Shown: piece after piece, positions 1 through 9,220 of the stretch
Layout of the letters: every line of letters starts with the position of its first letter
Position numbering within the stretch: position 1 is the stretch's first letter
Origin: Paracoccaceae bacterium
Lineage (GTDB): Bacteria > Pseudomonadota > Alphaproteobacteria > Rhodobacterales > Rhodobacteraceae
Reading direction: 5' to 3'
NCBI GenBank assembly: GCA_028150825.1
Contig: JAOGIM010000007.1
Coordinates: 1-64,000, forward strand
Length of the DNA stretch: 64,000 bases
Notes under the pieces: model-generated
What the model was told of the DNA's origin: nothing
The model's database searches: none
What the model saw: only the letters and a program-made list of their open reading frames with translations
Translations under genes and position numbers: made by a program

Positions 1-328
1 TGTTACAAACGAACAAGAAAATGCACTGTAGACAAATGACTGAAACTCCACAAAAATTTTATCACACAAAGCCTAATCTCGTTACGGCATATAGGCATTA
101 AAGATCTGTACTTGCAAAGTCAATTTTTGGCGTGGTAATCATATCGTGAAGTATAAAATTATACAACTGGACTAGACCTTTAGAATGTCAATTCTTAAAC
201 TTTAAACTGAACAATTAGGAATGAGAAAATCTGATTTGCATCAGAAAAATTTAAAAATCTATCAAAAACAGTTTTAGATAACTTGTGACAATACTTTTAT
301 TAAAAATTATACAGAAGAATTCAAAGAA
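1..328. other. AT-rich non-coding leader
   Basis: I see no convincing gene here. The stretch is strongly AT-rich with frequent stops in all frames. It precedes the first gene of the phospho-decoration island and probably holds its promoter, but no clear promoter hexamers could be chosen by eye. Confidence 0.5.
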
Positions 329-1090
329 ATGTCTAAGAAAATACTTTTGATGACAGATATACACATAACAAACCATGACATAAATATAATTGGGTTGAAT
401 CCCGCACTCAGATTCAGACACTGTTTGGAACATGCCAGTTCTTATCACGCCGATGCTAGTCATCTTTTCATAATGGGAGATCTAACCCATAATGGATCAT
501 ACGATGAATATAAAATATTGGAGAGGCTACTAAAAAATCAACCATTTCCGGTAACTCTAATGTTAGGAAATCACGATAATAGATCTGCATTTTCAGCAGT
601 TTTTTCAAATCGTGCAGAACCCTTCCAACATGGATCGCAAAATTTTGGAAAGACAAAAATTATTCATCTGGATACACTGGATGACAGTGTTAAAAACAGA
701 GGCAGTGGTTTGATGTGCATGCAACGGATGCATTGGTTTGAGTATAATCTGGGACTTGGAGATGGACCTATTCTCGTGTTGTCACATCATCATATGTTAA
801 ACTCTGGATTCGATGGCTTAGATAAAATTCGTTTATTAAATGGCAACAAAATCGCTGGAATTATTGCAGCTTCAGGACGTTGTAAAATGGTTATAAATGG
901 ACACATTCACAGAACAATATTTTCATCTTACAAGGGTGTGCCGCATGCCACATTAAAGAGTACATGTCACCAAACACCACTTTTATTAAGTTCAAACGAC
1001 CCAGAGTTGGCAGTCGACGAACCAGGAGGCTATGGTGTCTTGTTGTTAGATGGAGACACTCCGATATTACACCACGTTGACTTTAATTGA
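329..1090 (+). CDS. Calcineurin-like metallophosphoesterase (Icc/GpdQ type)
   Basis: This 253-residue protein has the complete binuclear metallophosphoesterase signature: D10-x-H12, GD at 50-51, GNHDN at 80-84, three consecutive histidines at 153-155 and GHIH at 191-194. The best family match is the class III cyclic-nucleotide or glycerophosphodiester phosphodiesterase group, of normal length. No signal peptide is visible, so it is probably cytoplasmic. It is the first of three co-oriented genes, followed after 47 bases by a cytidylyltransferase and then a LicD-type transferase. That context suggests it acts on a phosphodiester such as a CDP-alcohol, a glycerophosphodiester or a glycan substituent rather than on cAMP, but this is inference. 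Codon use is visibly more AT-rich than in the core genes further along, which suggests acquisition by transfer. Confidence 0.85.
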   Translation: MSKKILLMTDIHITNHDINIIGLNPALRFRHCLEHASSYHADASHLFIMGDLTHNGSYDEYKILERLLKNQPFPVTLMLGNHDNRSAFSAVFSNRAEPFQHGSQNFGKTKIIHLDTLDDSVKNRGSGLMCMQRMHWFEYNLGLGDGPILVLSHHHMLNSGFDGLDKIRLLNGNKIAGIIAASGRCKMVINGHIHRTIFSSYKGVPHATLKSTCHQTPLLLSSNDPELAVDEPGGYGVLLLDGDTPILHHVDFN

Positions 1091-1137
1091 GAAGTCTGCG
1101 CCAGCAATTTAGAATGTGAAACAGGAAATTCGTTGAT

Positions 1138-1509
1138 ATGAAAAAACGCGTTTTAGTTGATATGTCGTTAACTATCTTACACCATGGACATATTCGTTTA
1201 TTACAGAAGGCGGCAACTCTGGGAGAAGTAATAATAGCGCTTACAAGTGATGAAGAGATCTATAAATCAAAAGGATTTCGCTCCGCACTTCCGTTTTCAC
1301 ACAGAAAAGAAATAGCACTTTCGATTAGATACGTTAGTGAAGTAATCGAAAGTAAATGGTTAATTGATGATTCATTTATGGACTTACACAATATAGATCT
1401 ACTGGTGCATGGAGACGACAATGCAAATCCAGTACCTTCGAACAAATTAGTTATATTTCCACGGACAGAGGGTATAAGTAGTTCGATTTTAAGAAACTCA
1501 ATCGATTAA
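1138..1509 (+). CDS. TagD-like cytidylyltransferase (glycerol-3-phosphate type)
   Basis: The product is a 123-residue nucleotidyltransferase of the size of Bacillus TagD. The HxGH nucleotide-binding motif is at residues 15-18 (HHGH). An HRK motif follows in mid-protein, HGDD comes later, and the RTEGISSS motif near the end is the cytidylyltransferase RTxGIST signature. Known family members join CTP to glycerol-3-phosphate or a related phospho-alcohol, giving CDP-glycerol or a similar donor. An AGGAA ribosome site lies 10 bases before the ATG. The usual TFD before the HxGH motif reads SLT here, so the alcohol may not be glycerol. It lies between a metallophosphoesterase and a LicD-type transferase, which could use the CDP-activated product indirectly. 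Confidence 0.85.
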   Translation: MKKRVLVDMSLTILHHGHIRLLQKAATLGEVIIALTSDEEIYKSKGFRSALPFSHRKEIALSIRYVSEVIESKWLIDDSFMDLHNIDLLVHGDDNANPVPSNKLVIFPRTEGISSSILRNSID

Positions 1510-1697
1510 ACTCTTTTAGAGGAGTATACTTCCAAAGGTAACGGTACATTAACAATCAAAACGACTAGTAAATTTATTAATACAATCACACCAATAGAAT
1601 GCAGACCGAAAACTTAAAAGATTTTTCTCACATGATTATTATATCGAAATATACTTGCAGTAAGAAACTATACTTCGCACTTAAAAATTAGGAATTC

Positions 1698-2345
1698 ATG
1701 GTAGTCGAAATGGTAAAAAAGAATGTATGGATCAAACGAATATCTACCAAGTCGTTAAAATCACAGTTTAATGCGATAATCGATTTATTAAATAAAAAAA
1801 ATACACCATACTATGTGGATTGTGGGGCCCTACTGGGAATCGTACGTGACGGAGATCTATTACCGTGGGACAATGATACTGACTTGGCAATAAATTCTGA
1901 AGATTTGGGAATATTAGAGTCGGCTGTAAAAGATATAAAAAACTTAGGATGGCGTTGTGAGTTTGAAAGATTTTCTGAAGAATGTGATTTTGCTACAACG
2001 AAAGATATCCGTGTTTTGAAGATTTCAGATACTTGGCTTGGATTTTTTAGAGGCCCTACAAGAATGGACATTTTTTTACTCTACCCAATGGACAACTATC
2101 GGTGTTGGAGTGCAGCAAAGAGGTACATGCGTGTCGACCGTAAATATTTTGATGGGCATGAAATTATTAAATGGAACGGACGCAAACTTCGTGCGCCAAA
2201 ACACTACAGAGATTACCTTACACAAAAATATGGTGATTGGTCAGTCACAGTAAAAAATTGGAGTTGTAAAGGAGAACTAACAATTTTTGATGCTGAAAAA
2301 ACAGTTGTTGGGCCAGCACTAGTAGATCAATCACACAAAACATAA
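1698..2345 (+). CDS. LicD family phosphotransferase
   Basis: This 215-residue protein contains the LicD/fukutin nucleotidyltransferase-fold core: a tyrosine-rich run into CGALLGIVRDG near residues 37-53, followed by PWDNDTDLAI with its metal-binding aspartates. Family members transfer phosphocholine, or in some systems another phospho-alcohol, from a CDP carrier onto a cell-surface sugar. The C-terminal part has a YLTQKYGDW motif that is typical at the end of the LicD domain. The first ATG is preceded by AGGA four bases upstream; a second ATG at 1710 lacks a site at good distance. No membrane segment is visible. Together with the preceding cytidylyltransferase it forms the CDP-alcohol donor/transferase pair seen in surface phospho-decoration loci. 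Substrate unknown. Confidence 0.85.
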   Translation: MVVEMVKKNVWIKRISTKSLKSQFNAIIDLLNKKNTPYYVDCGALLGIVRDGDLLPWDNDTDLAINSEDLGILESAVKDIKNLGWRCEFERFSEECDFATTKDIRVLKISDTWLGFFRGPTRMDIFLLYPMDNYRCWSAAKRYMRVDRKYFDGHEIIKWNGRKLRAPKHYRDYLTQKYGDWSVTVKNWSCKGELTIFDAEKTVVGPALVDQSHKT

Positions 2346-2431
2346 AAGTATGTAAAAATTTCTTTTCTCAAGATATGATTTTCGGTGAATAATGATCCAC
2401 AAGTATTACTTTTAAAAATTTATTTGCATTA

Positions 2432-3520
2432 TTAAACTGAATCTAACAAATCCTTTGTGAAGTTGTCCGCAACCAATTGATCACTTGGTTTTTGTCGTTT
2501 TTCTCCTTTCCAACCAGTAGTCACGTTTACACAATGGATGAAAGAAAACTCTTTCGCGAAAAAACGCCTTTCGAAAAATAAATTCTCAATAGAGTGAGTG
2601 GTCCAAGAGTGATTCCCAAGTTTTCCTTTAGGATCAATGCACCACTTTTTAGGACTATTCTTGTTGCCAAATTTATAAAAACTACTGTTATGAGAAATTT
2701 TCTGTTTAGACCCAAAGTTATGATACCGATTCTTTCCCAAAAATCGCAAAAATCCATATTTAGATTTAATTGTTGCGTCAAATATATTTATTTTACTTGG
2801 CAAAACTAATTCATCAATATCACAACACAGTACTGCCCTCGCATTCTTTAAGAACCGGAATTTTAAGATATTATACGCAGACGTTTGTAAGAATAATTCC
2901 CTATTGTGATAAGGTCTCCCCAGACTCGCAGGACCAAAGTTAAAGGGTAAATTCAGTATGACTAACGTGCATAACCCACTGTTCTTTAGAACACTCTGAA
3001 CATCTTCATTAGCATATTTCGACGAGTTATTATCGAGAATAAAAAGACACTGCAAACTATGAAACTTCACGTGCCATTTTGCAAAATATTCTATCCATTC
3101 AAGATTATTATTTTTATTAATAACCATTGCGCAATTCTTATTGTCAGTAATAGAGAAATTAGTTTTGCTTAATTCTGAGGACAAACCCAAACTAATTGAT
3201 TCAAATTTAATTTTTTTTACAAAGGATGATGTCTTTATTGTTAGGATATCAGTCCTACGAAATCGTTTTATTTGAAATTTATCAACTCTCGTATCATCCA
3301 AAAAGAAAGACCCATTTTTTAATTCTTTTTCAAAGTTTCTAAGTTTCGGACATACTAATCTTATGTGATTATCATCTTGTATTGCATCATACCAAAAGGT
3401 CTTAGAATCAAAATTTTCCAAATAATATGGAGTCATTTTATTGGGTGGACATAATGCGTTTCGTGAAATACCGCCGTCCTTAGTGACACCACATTCTGTT
3501 TTATAAAAAAAACTGTCCAT
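2432..3520 (-). CDS. GT92/GT2-like glycosyltransferase
   Basis: The 362-residue product resembles the family-92 / Glyco_tranf_2_4 glycosyltransferases of marine alphaproteobacteria. A central NLEWIEYFAKWH segment around residues 138-150 precedes the conserved LFILDNNSS stretch, and CCDIDELV at 232-239 supplies a DxDE metal-binding motif (D234, D236). No transmembrane segment is obvious. The gene faces the three preceding genes and ends 86 bases from the LicD gene, so it is convergent with them rather than in their transcript. The likely role is adding a sugar to a surface polysaccharide, perhaps the acceptor decorated by the LicD protein. Composition is as AT-rich as its neighbours. Confidence 0.75.
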   Translation of the reverse strand: MDSFFYKTECGVTKDGGISRNALCPPNKMTPYYLENFDSKTFWYDAIQDDNHIRLVCPKLRNFEKELKNGSFFLDDTRVDKFQIKRFRRTDILTIKTSSFVKKIKFESISLGLSSELSKTNFSITDNKNCAMVINKNNNLEWIEYFAKWHVKFHSLQCLFILDNNSSKYANEDVQSVLKNSGLCTLVILNLPFNFGPASLGRPYHNRELFLQTSAYNILKFRFLKNARAVLCCDIDELVLPSKINIFDATIKSKYGFLRFLGKNRYHNFGSKQKISHNSSFYKFGNKNSPKKWCIDPKGKLGNHSWTTHSIENLFFERRFFAKEFSFIHCVNVTTGWKGEKRQKPSDQLVADNFTKDLLDSV

Positions 3521-4122
3521 AGACTTTCCAATTGTTAAATGCCGACTGTATGTACTTCACATTCCAGTTTGTCAAAATGGAATATTGGGTTTTAGAATTA
3601 GATGAAAAGGTTAAATGATCTGATTGGATTGAATAATTTTCCAACAATATAAACAGTCTGACAGATGTGATTGAAGAAAAGGTAAGAAAAACTTTCTTGG
3701 ATTTATAAACATATCTTGTCAGAAAGTTGATCTGTAACAATGGAAAACCGAATTAGATTTCAAATATCCTTATGTAAAGCACAAAATAGAATGGAATGGT
3801 CCCAATAACAAATCAGAGGGATATAAATCAGTAAACGGACAAATTAGTCATTTAGTTAATACGGCATTATTACAGCCAAAAGGTAAGAAAACTGAGATCG
3901 AGATAGTATCAGAATAGGTAACATCTGCAAAAAAGGTATAACCGCACATACATCCTTCACTCTGTTATAGTCGACTAAAATTAAAATAATATAATTTGAT
4001 GCAGTGCATTTTCATTCAGTCACTGTAGGTTGAATTATTGTAGTCGTATTTTTTGCATTGAAAGTTACATCGCCCCTATGTTTATACGATTAAGCAACAG
4101 TGTCCTTTGGGTACAGGAATAT
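3521..4122. other. Intergenic stretch at the edge of the AT-rich island
   Basis: Apart from the possible remnant at 3741-3917, nothing recognisable is present. A minus-strand open frame at 3501-3740 overlaps the glycosyltransferase start and lacks any family resemblance. Base composition shifts from very AT-rich to the window's usual level around 4.1 kb, where the core chromosome appears to begin. Confidence 0.4.
3741..3917 (+). pseudogene. Possible 3' remnant of an unknown gene
   Basis: One frame stays open for 58 codons ending in TAG at 3915-3917, with a coding-like composition (segments such as KIEWNGPNN and GQISHLVNTALL). There is an in-frame TAA immediately upstream (about 3735) and no start codon in the open part, so at best this is the tail of a degraded gene. 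I do not recognise the family. The other possibility is chance openness in AT-rich DNA. Confidence 0.2.
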
Positions 4123-4611
4123 TTATAGCGGATAGACATTAATCTCAGGCAACCCTATCAAAGAAACACCCATCAAACGCATAGCTGATAGCGAAACTTG
4201 GCTACCGCTTCCTTGGGTCTCAAGTGGCATCAACGTAACGTTAACTGATTTTCCAGTTTCTTTAGATACGATCCGTCCTAGTTGCCTTTTTTCTACCAAA
4301 GGCGTTTTAAGCCAAAATCCCGTTTCCGCCGGATTGCCCAAACTTGCGATTGTTGACCCTAGAGATTTGGATGAAGTAAGCGTGACTTGCTGCGATGCTG
4401 CGAGGCGTTGTTGAAGTGTGGCTACATCAAGTGCCGAAGCCAGTTTGGGTGTACCAGTGCCCGAAAGCCATTTCTTATCCGCTTGGCTTGGTGCGGAAAA
4501 AAGCTGATTAAGGGGGTGCTCTCTTGGAAGATTTGTGCAAGAGACAAGTAAGAGACCCACGCAGAAACCAGCCCAAAACAGTTTAAAGATAGAATACAAA
4601 TTTAGGTTCAT
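4123..4611 (-). CDS. Small lipoprotein, function unknown
   Basis: The product has 162 residues with a hydrophobic leader (about residues 8-24) ending in a lipobox LLVSC, with the cysteine at about residue 25, so it should be a lipid-anchored periplasmic or outer-membrane protein. The rest is low in cysteine and rich in Ser, Thr and Leu, with no enzymatic motif. Similar short lipoproteins next to moaA in Roseobacters are often labelled as D-galactarate dehydratase/altronate hydrolase-like, which the sequence does not support. It is transcribed divergently from moaA, with 71 bases between the starts. Confidence 0.75.
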   Translation of the reverse strand: MNLNLYSIFKLFWAGFCVGLLLVSCTNLPREHPLNQLFSAPSQADKKWLSGTGTPKLASALDVATLQQRLAASQQVTLTSSKSLGSTIASLGNPAETGFWLKTPLVEKRQLGRIVSKETGKSVNVTLMPLETQGSGSQVSLSAMRLMGVSLIGLPEINVYPL

Positions 4612-4682
4612 CCATTGCGCCTTTGAATGCTTAATTTAAATGCACACTTGCGAACTTTGCAACTAAGTCCTAGCTTAAGCTT

Positions 4683-5690
4683 ATGATAGTCCCTTTGAAA
4701 GACCCCTTTCAGCGTGCAATTACCTACTTGCGGGTATCCGTCACCGATAGGTGTGACTTTCGCTGTGTCTATTGTATGGCCGAGAATATGAAATTCCTAC
4801 CCAAGAAAGAGCTTTTGACATTGGAAGAGCTTGATCGCATGTGTTCGATCTTTGTCCAGCTGGGGGTTCAAAAACTTCGAATTACGGGTGGCGAGCCGCT
4901 TGTACGGCGAAATATTATGAGCTTTTTCCATGGTATGTCGCGCCATTTAGAAAGTGGCGCCTTGAACGAAATGACCCTCACAACGAACGGATCACAGCTT
5001 GAGCGGTTCGCAGATGATCTTTATGCTGCTGGTGTAAGGCGGGTGAACATTTCCCTTGATACACTGGATGAGCAAAAATTTTCCCGCGTGACGCGATGGG
5101 GCCGTCTGCCCCAAGTTTTGCGCGGTATCGACGCCGCCCAACGTGCCGGATTGCGGGTCAAAATCAATACTGTAGCGCTTAAAGGGTTCAATGAAGAAGA
5201 GCTTTTGACAATAACTCAGTGGTGCGCAAGCCGGGATATGGACCTCACTTGGATCGAAGTCATGCCCATGGGAGATCTTGGCAAAGAAGACCGTGTTGGA
5301 CAATATTGGGCACTCAGCGAAATGCGTGATGAACTGCGCAAACATTACCAGCTGACCGACCTGACGGAACGCACTGGCGGACCAGCCCGCTACGTTCGTC
5401 TGGAAGAGACAGGTCAAAAGATTGGGTTTATCACGCCTCTCACTCATAACTTTTGTGAAAGTTGCAACCGCGTGCGGCTGACTTGCACGGGCGAGCTTTA
5501 CATGTGTCTGGGACAAGAGGATATGGCAGATTTGCGCATCCCCTTGCGGGATTATCCAGAGACGGATAAGCCTCTGCAAATGGCAATTCGAAATGCCATT
5601 CTTCACAAACCTAAAGGCCACGACTTTGACTATTCACGTAAGAGTATTTCTGGCCAGATGACTCGTCACATGAGCCATACCGGCGGCTGA
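4683..5690 (+). CDS. moaA: GTP 3',8-cyclase MoaA
   Basis: MoaA performs the first step of molybdenum cofactor synthesis, converting GTP to 3',8-cyclo-7,8-dihydro-GTP. The radical SAM CxxxCxxC motif is at C24, C28 and C31. The C-terminal second cluster motif CxxCNRVRLT...C is present (CESCNRV, then MCLG), and the protein ends in the GG tail needed for catalysis. At 335 residues it is full length. It ends in TGA, which is useful evidence that TGA is a normal stop in this genome. No other moa gene is adjacent in this window. Confidence 0.97.
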   Translation: MIVPLKDPFQRAITYLRVSVTDRCDFRCVYCMAENMKFLPKKELLTLEELDRMCSIFVQLGVQKLRITGGEPLVRRNIMSFFHGMSRHLESGALNEMTLTTNGSQLERFADDLYAAGVRRVNISLDTLDEQKFSRVTRWGRLPQVLRGIDAAQRAGLRVKINTVALKGFNEEELLTITQWCASRDMDLTWIEVMPMGDLGKEDRVGQYWALSEMRDELRKHYQLTDLTERTGGPARYVRLEETGQKIGFITPLTHNFCESCNRVRLTCTGELYMCLGQEDMADLRIPLRDYPETDKPLQMAIRNAILHKPKGHDFDYSRKSISGQMTRHMSHTGG

Positions 5691-5986
5691 CGCAAGTACA
5701 CTTACGCTTGTAGAGCTATACCTCTAACGCCCCACGCTAGCGCAGAAAATCAATTAACTCGAATAAAATTATTAGTGGGAAATCCACCTATGAAAACTGA
5801 CAGCCATCAAAAAAGCTCCATTGGCAGGCAAGTTTGAAAATGCCCAGAAAACCGCACTGACCAAAATTTCTAAATGAATTTACATTTTATACTATCCGTA
5901 GTTGTAACAGAACGCACAGTTTAAATACAGGGTAAAGCCTGTTAGAAACCCTATCTTGGTTATTTTTATTAATTATGCGCAGGATT
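5691..5986. other. Convergent intergenic region after moaA
   Basis: This stretch of just under 300 bases lies between the convergent moaA and glycosyltransferase genes. I find no gene and no strong hairpin with a T-tract on either strand. Confidence 0.5.
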
Positions 5987-6817
5987 CTAAGGCTCGATTG
6001 CCTCCTTGGTGTTAGGACTGGCAAAACTCTTTCCAAGATCCTTCTCAGCCCGCGTTATCCAGTGTTCTTTGAGCCACTGGGCAGGCTGTGACCAGCGAAG
6101 CAGTGATCCGCGATAGCCCTCCAAGGCTTCCGTCATCTTGGGTCGACCATGGAAGCAAACAACACGAGCATTATCGGGAAGTTTAGGAGGGCGCAGATAA
6201 TTAATCGGTGGTAGATCAAGGCAGCCGTGTTTGAAGCTAACTACCAGATCACCGGGAATATAATCAAAATCCCCTCGCTCCATTGCTTTGTGCGAAGTAT
6301 ATCGCTGTTCTGAACCACGGGCCATTTCAACTTCTTTGAAAGGGTTTTCAGCAAGCTCGTCATACAGATATCCATGTAACCGAGGGTCATAGCGAAACAC
6401 CGAACCATGCCCGGTGGGGCGGCCTTTGCGTGCCTCAATCCAATCGTGCCGCATCGCAACTTTGCCAGGTGCCATCTCCCAAATTGGGGTCAGATCACCC
6501 GTAATGACCACATCCAAGTCAAAGCCTAAAATTGGGCCTTCAAGATCAGGAATAAGCTCTTTACGAAAGAGCGATGTTTTGCGCATGGCCCCTTGGCGGT
6601 TTGCCACAGCCAAAGCTGCATTCATAGGTTCCAGAAATGGCTCAATTGGAAGTTCGAGCACCTCGATATCGGGATGAAGCCCCTCTTTATGCTCTGTCAT
6701 ACAGAAAAATCTTACATCTGATTTTATATTGCGCCGCGCTCCAGAATAGAGCCTATTAACATATTCTGGCCCAAAAGGCGTTCCCCATTTAATACATATG
6801 ATATTTGCAATAGCCAA
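5987..6817 (-). CDS. Putative glycosyltransferase with DxD motif
   Basis: The 276-residue protein begins with a short beta-strand segment (IICIKWGTPFG) and has the sequence GFDLDVVI with a DxD motif at residues 100-102, followed later by FHGRPKM. This pattern matches small GT8-like or capsular-type glycosyltransferases common in Rhodobacteraceae. The DxD would coordinate the metal and nucleotide-sugar. No transmembrane segment or signal peptide is visible. It lies 61 bases downstream of the amidohydrolase gene in the same direction and could be read through from that transcript, although a functional link is not evident. Acceptor and sugar are unknown. Confidence 0.75.
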   Translation of the reverse strand: MAIANIICIKWGTPFGPEYVNRLYSGARRNIKSDVRFFCMTEHKEGLHPDIEVLELPIEPFLEPMNAALAVANRQGAMRKTSLFRKELIPDLEGPILGFDLDVVITGDLTPIWEMAPGKVAMRHDWIEARKGRPTGHGSVFRYDPRLHGYLYDELAENPFKEVEMARGSEQRYTSHKAMERGDFDYIPGDLVVSFKHGCLDLPPINYLRPPKLPDNARVVCFHGRPKMTEALEGYRGSLLRWSQPAQWLKEHWITRAEKDLGKSFASPNTKEAIEP

Positions 6818-6878
6818 TGCGATCTCCTAAATTCAGAGAATTCGTATCGCGTTTCAAAGCGCTAGGAAAGCATCTAAA

Positions 6879-8045
6879 TCATTTACCCAATGGCATTCGT
6901 TGTTCGGCCAGTTCGGCAAACCAGCTACATCCGGCCGGAATGATTTCATCATTAAAGTTATATCGTTCCGTATGAACAGGCGCGCTGTCCCCATTACCCA
7001 AAAGAATATATGCGCCAGGACGCTCTTCAAGCATAAAAGAGAAGTCTTCGCCACCCATCACCAGGCTGGCTTCATCACATTTACCCACAACTTTGACGGC
7101 GACTTTGGCAGCAAAATCTGTCTGTTCCTGCGAATTTGTCATGACCGGATAGCTGCGTTTGTATTGCGCATCGGCCACTGCGCCGTAGGTTTCTGCCGTC
7201 AGGCGAGAAATCTCGAGGATACGGTTTTCAGCCATATCGCGCATTTCTGGTGTCATCGTGCGCACGGTACCTCGCAAATGTACGCGTTCAGGAATTACAT
7301 TAAAGGCTTTTGAAGAGGTCTCAAAAGACGTAACAGACACTACAACTTGCGCAATTGGGTCGGCATTTCGGCTTGCAATAGATTGCAGTGCCAAAATCAA
7401 ATGGCTGGCCACGAGCGTGGTATCGATCGTCTCTTGTGGTTTTGCTGCATGCCCTCCCACTCCAGTGATAGTTATTTCGATCAGGTCTGAAGCCGCAAAA
7501 AATGGCCCTGAACGGATTGCAAATTCACCAGAAGCAAAAAGAGGCCAATTGTGCATTGCGTAGACTTCCTGAATACCAAACTGATCCATCATACCGTCTT
7601 CGCACATTTCACGACCGCCACCACCGCCCTCTTCCGCTGGTTGGAAAATTACCACAACTGTTCCATCAAACTGTCGGGTCTCCGAAAGGTATTTTGCCGC
7701 GCCCAAAAGCATCGCTGTATGGCCGTCATGACCACAGGCGTGCATGGTGCCATCTATTTTACTAGCATAATCAAGGCCAGTTGCTTCCTGAATGGGCAAA
7801 GCGTCCATGTCCGCACGCAATCCAATAACCTTACCCGATGTATTCGATTTACCCTTTATCACGCCGACTACACCGGTGCGACCGATGCCCGTTACCACTT
7901 CATCTGCGCCAAACTCATTTAGCCGATCCACAACAAGAGCAGATGTACGATGCGTTTCAAACAGCAATTCAGGGTTTTGATGGATATCTTGGCGCCAAGC
8001 ACAAATTTCATCGTACAATTCGGCAAAACGATTTTTTATGGGCAT
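6879..8045 (-). CDS. M20 family amidohydrolase (hippurate hydrolase-like)
   Basis: This 388-residue enzyme belongs to the M20D peptidase/amidohydrolase group that removes acyl groups from N-acyl amino acids. Visible motifs are HACGHDGHT (metal ligands), QPAEEGGGG with the catalytic Glu pair, HNWP, and the C-terminal GGEDFSFMLEERPGAY that carries a metal-binding Glu. The protein has family length and no signal peptide, so it is cytoplasmic. It is the third gene of a tight minus-strand unit, three bases after argE and behind the peptide-transport ATPase, so it probably processes imported peptides or acylated amino acids. Confidence 0.9.
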   Translation of the reverse strand: MPIKNRFAELYDEICAWRQDIHQNPELLFETHRTSALVVDRLNEFGADEVVTGIGRTGVVGVIKGKSNTSGKVIGLRADMDALPIQEATGLDYASKIDGTMHACGHDGHTAMLLGAAKYLSETRQFDGTVVVIFQPAEEGGGGGREMCEDGMMDQFGIQEVYAMHNWPLFASGEFAIRSGPFFAASDLIEITITGVGGHAAKPQETIDTTLVASHLILALQSIASRNADPIAQVVVSVTSFETSSKAFNVIPERVHLRGTVRTMTPEMRDMAENRILEISRLTAETYGAVADAQYKRSYPVMTNSQEQTDFAAKVAVKVVGKCDEASLVMGGEDFSFMLEERPGAYILLGNGDSAPVHTERYNFNDEIIPAGCSWFAELAEQRMPLGK

Positions 8046-8048
8046 CTC

Positions 8049-9218
8049 TTAACTCTGTTCCATGCGCCTAAGGAGATCTTTCATAAATTGATGACCCGCC
8101 TCAAACTGTGAAATTTCAATAAATTCATTTGGCTGATGAGCTTGCGCAATATCGCCAGGCCCACAAATAACGGCAGAATAGCCACTATATTGAAACTGCC
8201 CTGCTTCCGTACCGTAGGATACTACATGATCTCCATTATCACCTGTGAGTTGACGTACCAGGGTCTCGGCCTCTCCATTTTCCTCAGGCTTCAATCCCGG
8301 CACGAGAAACCGTGGCGTGACCTCTATATGCGTCTTAGGTTGGATTGCCTTCATATCAGCTTCAACTTCGCGCACACGGCTCATCAGTTTTTCGTACCAA
8401 TCATTACCATTCTCGTCTGCAACCACGCGAAAATCAACGCTGAAATGGCAATCTTTAGCTGTAATATTATGTGCTGTCCCACCAGAGACCATACCAACAT
8501 GGGCAGTCGTGTAGGGTGGGTCGAACATAGCCGCAATTTCGCTTGGTTTGGCAGCTTTATTGACCGCATTTACTTCGTTTGCCCATTCGATAATCTTTGC
8601 GCCAGACATGATGGCGCTGACGCCAGTGTGACTTATGGATGAGTGGACTTCAAACCCCACCACATGCGTGGCGTAACCGATACCACCTTTATGCGCCGTG
8701 ACCGCAAGCATCGTTGAGGGTTCTCCAACAATTACTGCACTGGCCTTAGGCAAAACTTCCAGCATTTTTTTAATCATGGGCGGGGCGCCTAAGCAACCGA
8801 CTTCTTCATCATAGCTCAACGCGAGTTGCAGCGGCCGCGCGAGGGGACGATACGAGGCTTCGACAACGGCCCAGATGGCCAGGGCATCAAAGCCTTTCAT
8901 ATCGCAAACGCCGCGGCCATAATATTTGTCTTCTCTCGGTGTGACTGTCCACGGATCACTGTCCCAGGGTTGTCCATCAACGGGCACTACATCCGTATGG
9001 CCCGACAGAACAAGTCCGCCTTCAATATCCGGACCAGCATGTGCAAATAGCGCCGCTTTTTCGCCCGTGTCGTCATAGTGCCGGTGAGACACAATGCCAT
9101 GACCGGAAAGATAACCTTCGACCCAGTCGACAAGCGGAAGATTACTGTCCCTACTAACGGTTGGAAAAGACACCAATTTTTCCATTAGGTCGAATGGAGT
9201 TAAGCGTAGTGAACTCAT
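8049..9218 (-). CDS. argE: Acetylornithine deacetylase ArgE
   Basis: The 389-residue protein is an M20A deacetylase, removing acetyl from N2-acetylornithine or a related N-acyl amino acid. Motifs are LSGHTDVVPVDGQPW (metal-binding His and catalytic Asp), YGRGVCDMKGF (bridging Asp), SYDEEVGCLGA (catalytic Glu and metal ligand) and a late CGPGDIAQAHQPNE with the final His. Its length is normal for the Roseobacter form. It starts two bases after the ATPase stop and is followed three bases later by the amidohydrolase, so all three are likely one transcript. In this context the substrate could be a peptide breakdown product rather than an arginine-pathway intermediate. Confidence 0.88.
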   Translation of the reverse strand: MSSLRLTPFDLMEKLVSFPTVSRDSNLPLVDWVEGYLSGHGIVSHRHYDDTGEKAALFAHAGPDIEGGLVLSGHTDVVPVDGQPWDSDPWTVTPREDKYYGRGVCDMKGFDALAIWAVVEASYRPLARPLQLALSYDEEVGCLGAPPMIKKMLEVLPKASAVIVGEPSTMLAVTAHKGGIGYATHVVGFEVHSSISHTGVSAIMSGAKIIEWANEVNAVNKAAKPSEIAAMFDPPYTTAHVGMVSGGTAHNITAKDCHFSVDFRVVADENGNDWYEKLMSRVREVEADMKAIQPKTHIEVTPRFLVPGLKPEENGEAETLVRQLTGDNGDHVVSYGTEAGQFQYSGYSAVICGPGDIAQAHQPNEFIEISQFEAGHQFMKDLLRRMEQS

Positions 9219-9220
9219 AT

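Noticed and set aside
3501-3740. 79-codon minus-strand frame next to the glycosyltransferase
   Set aside because: It overlaps the glycosyltransferase start, is composed of AT-rich codons and resembles no family.
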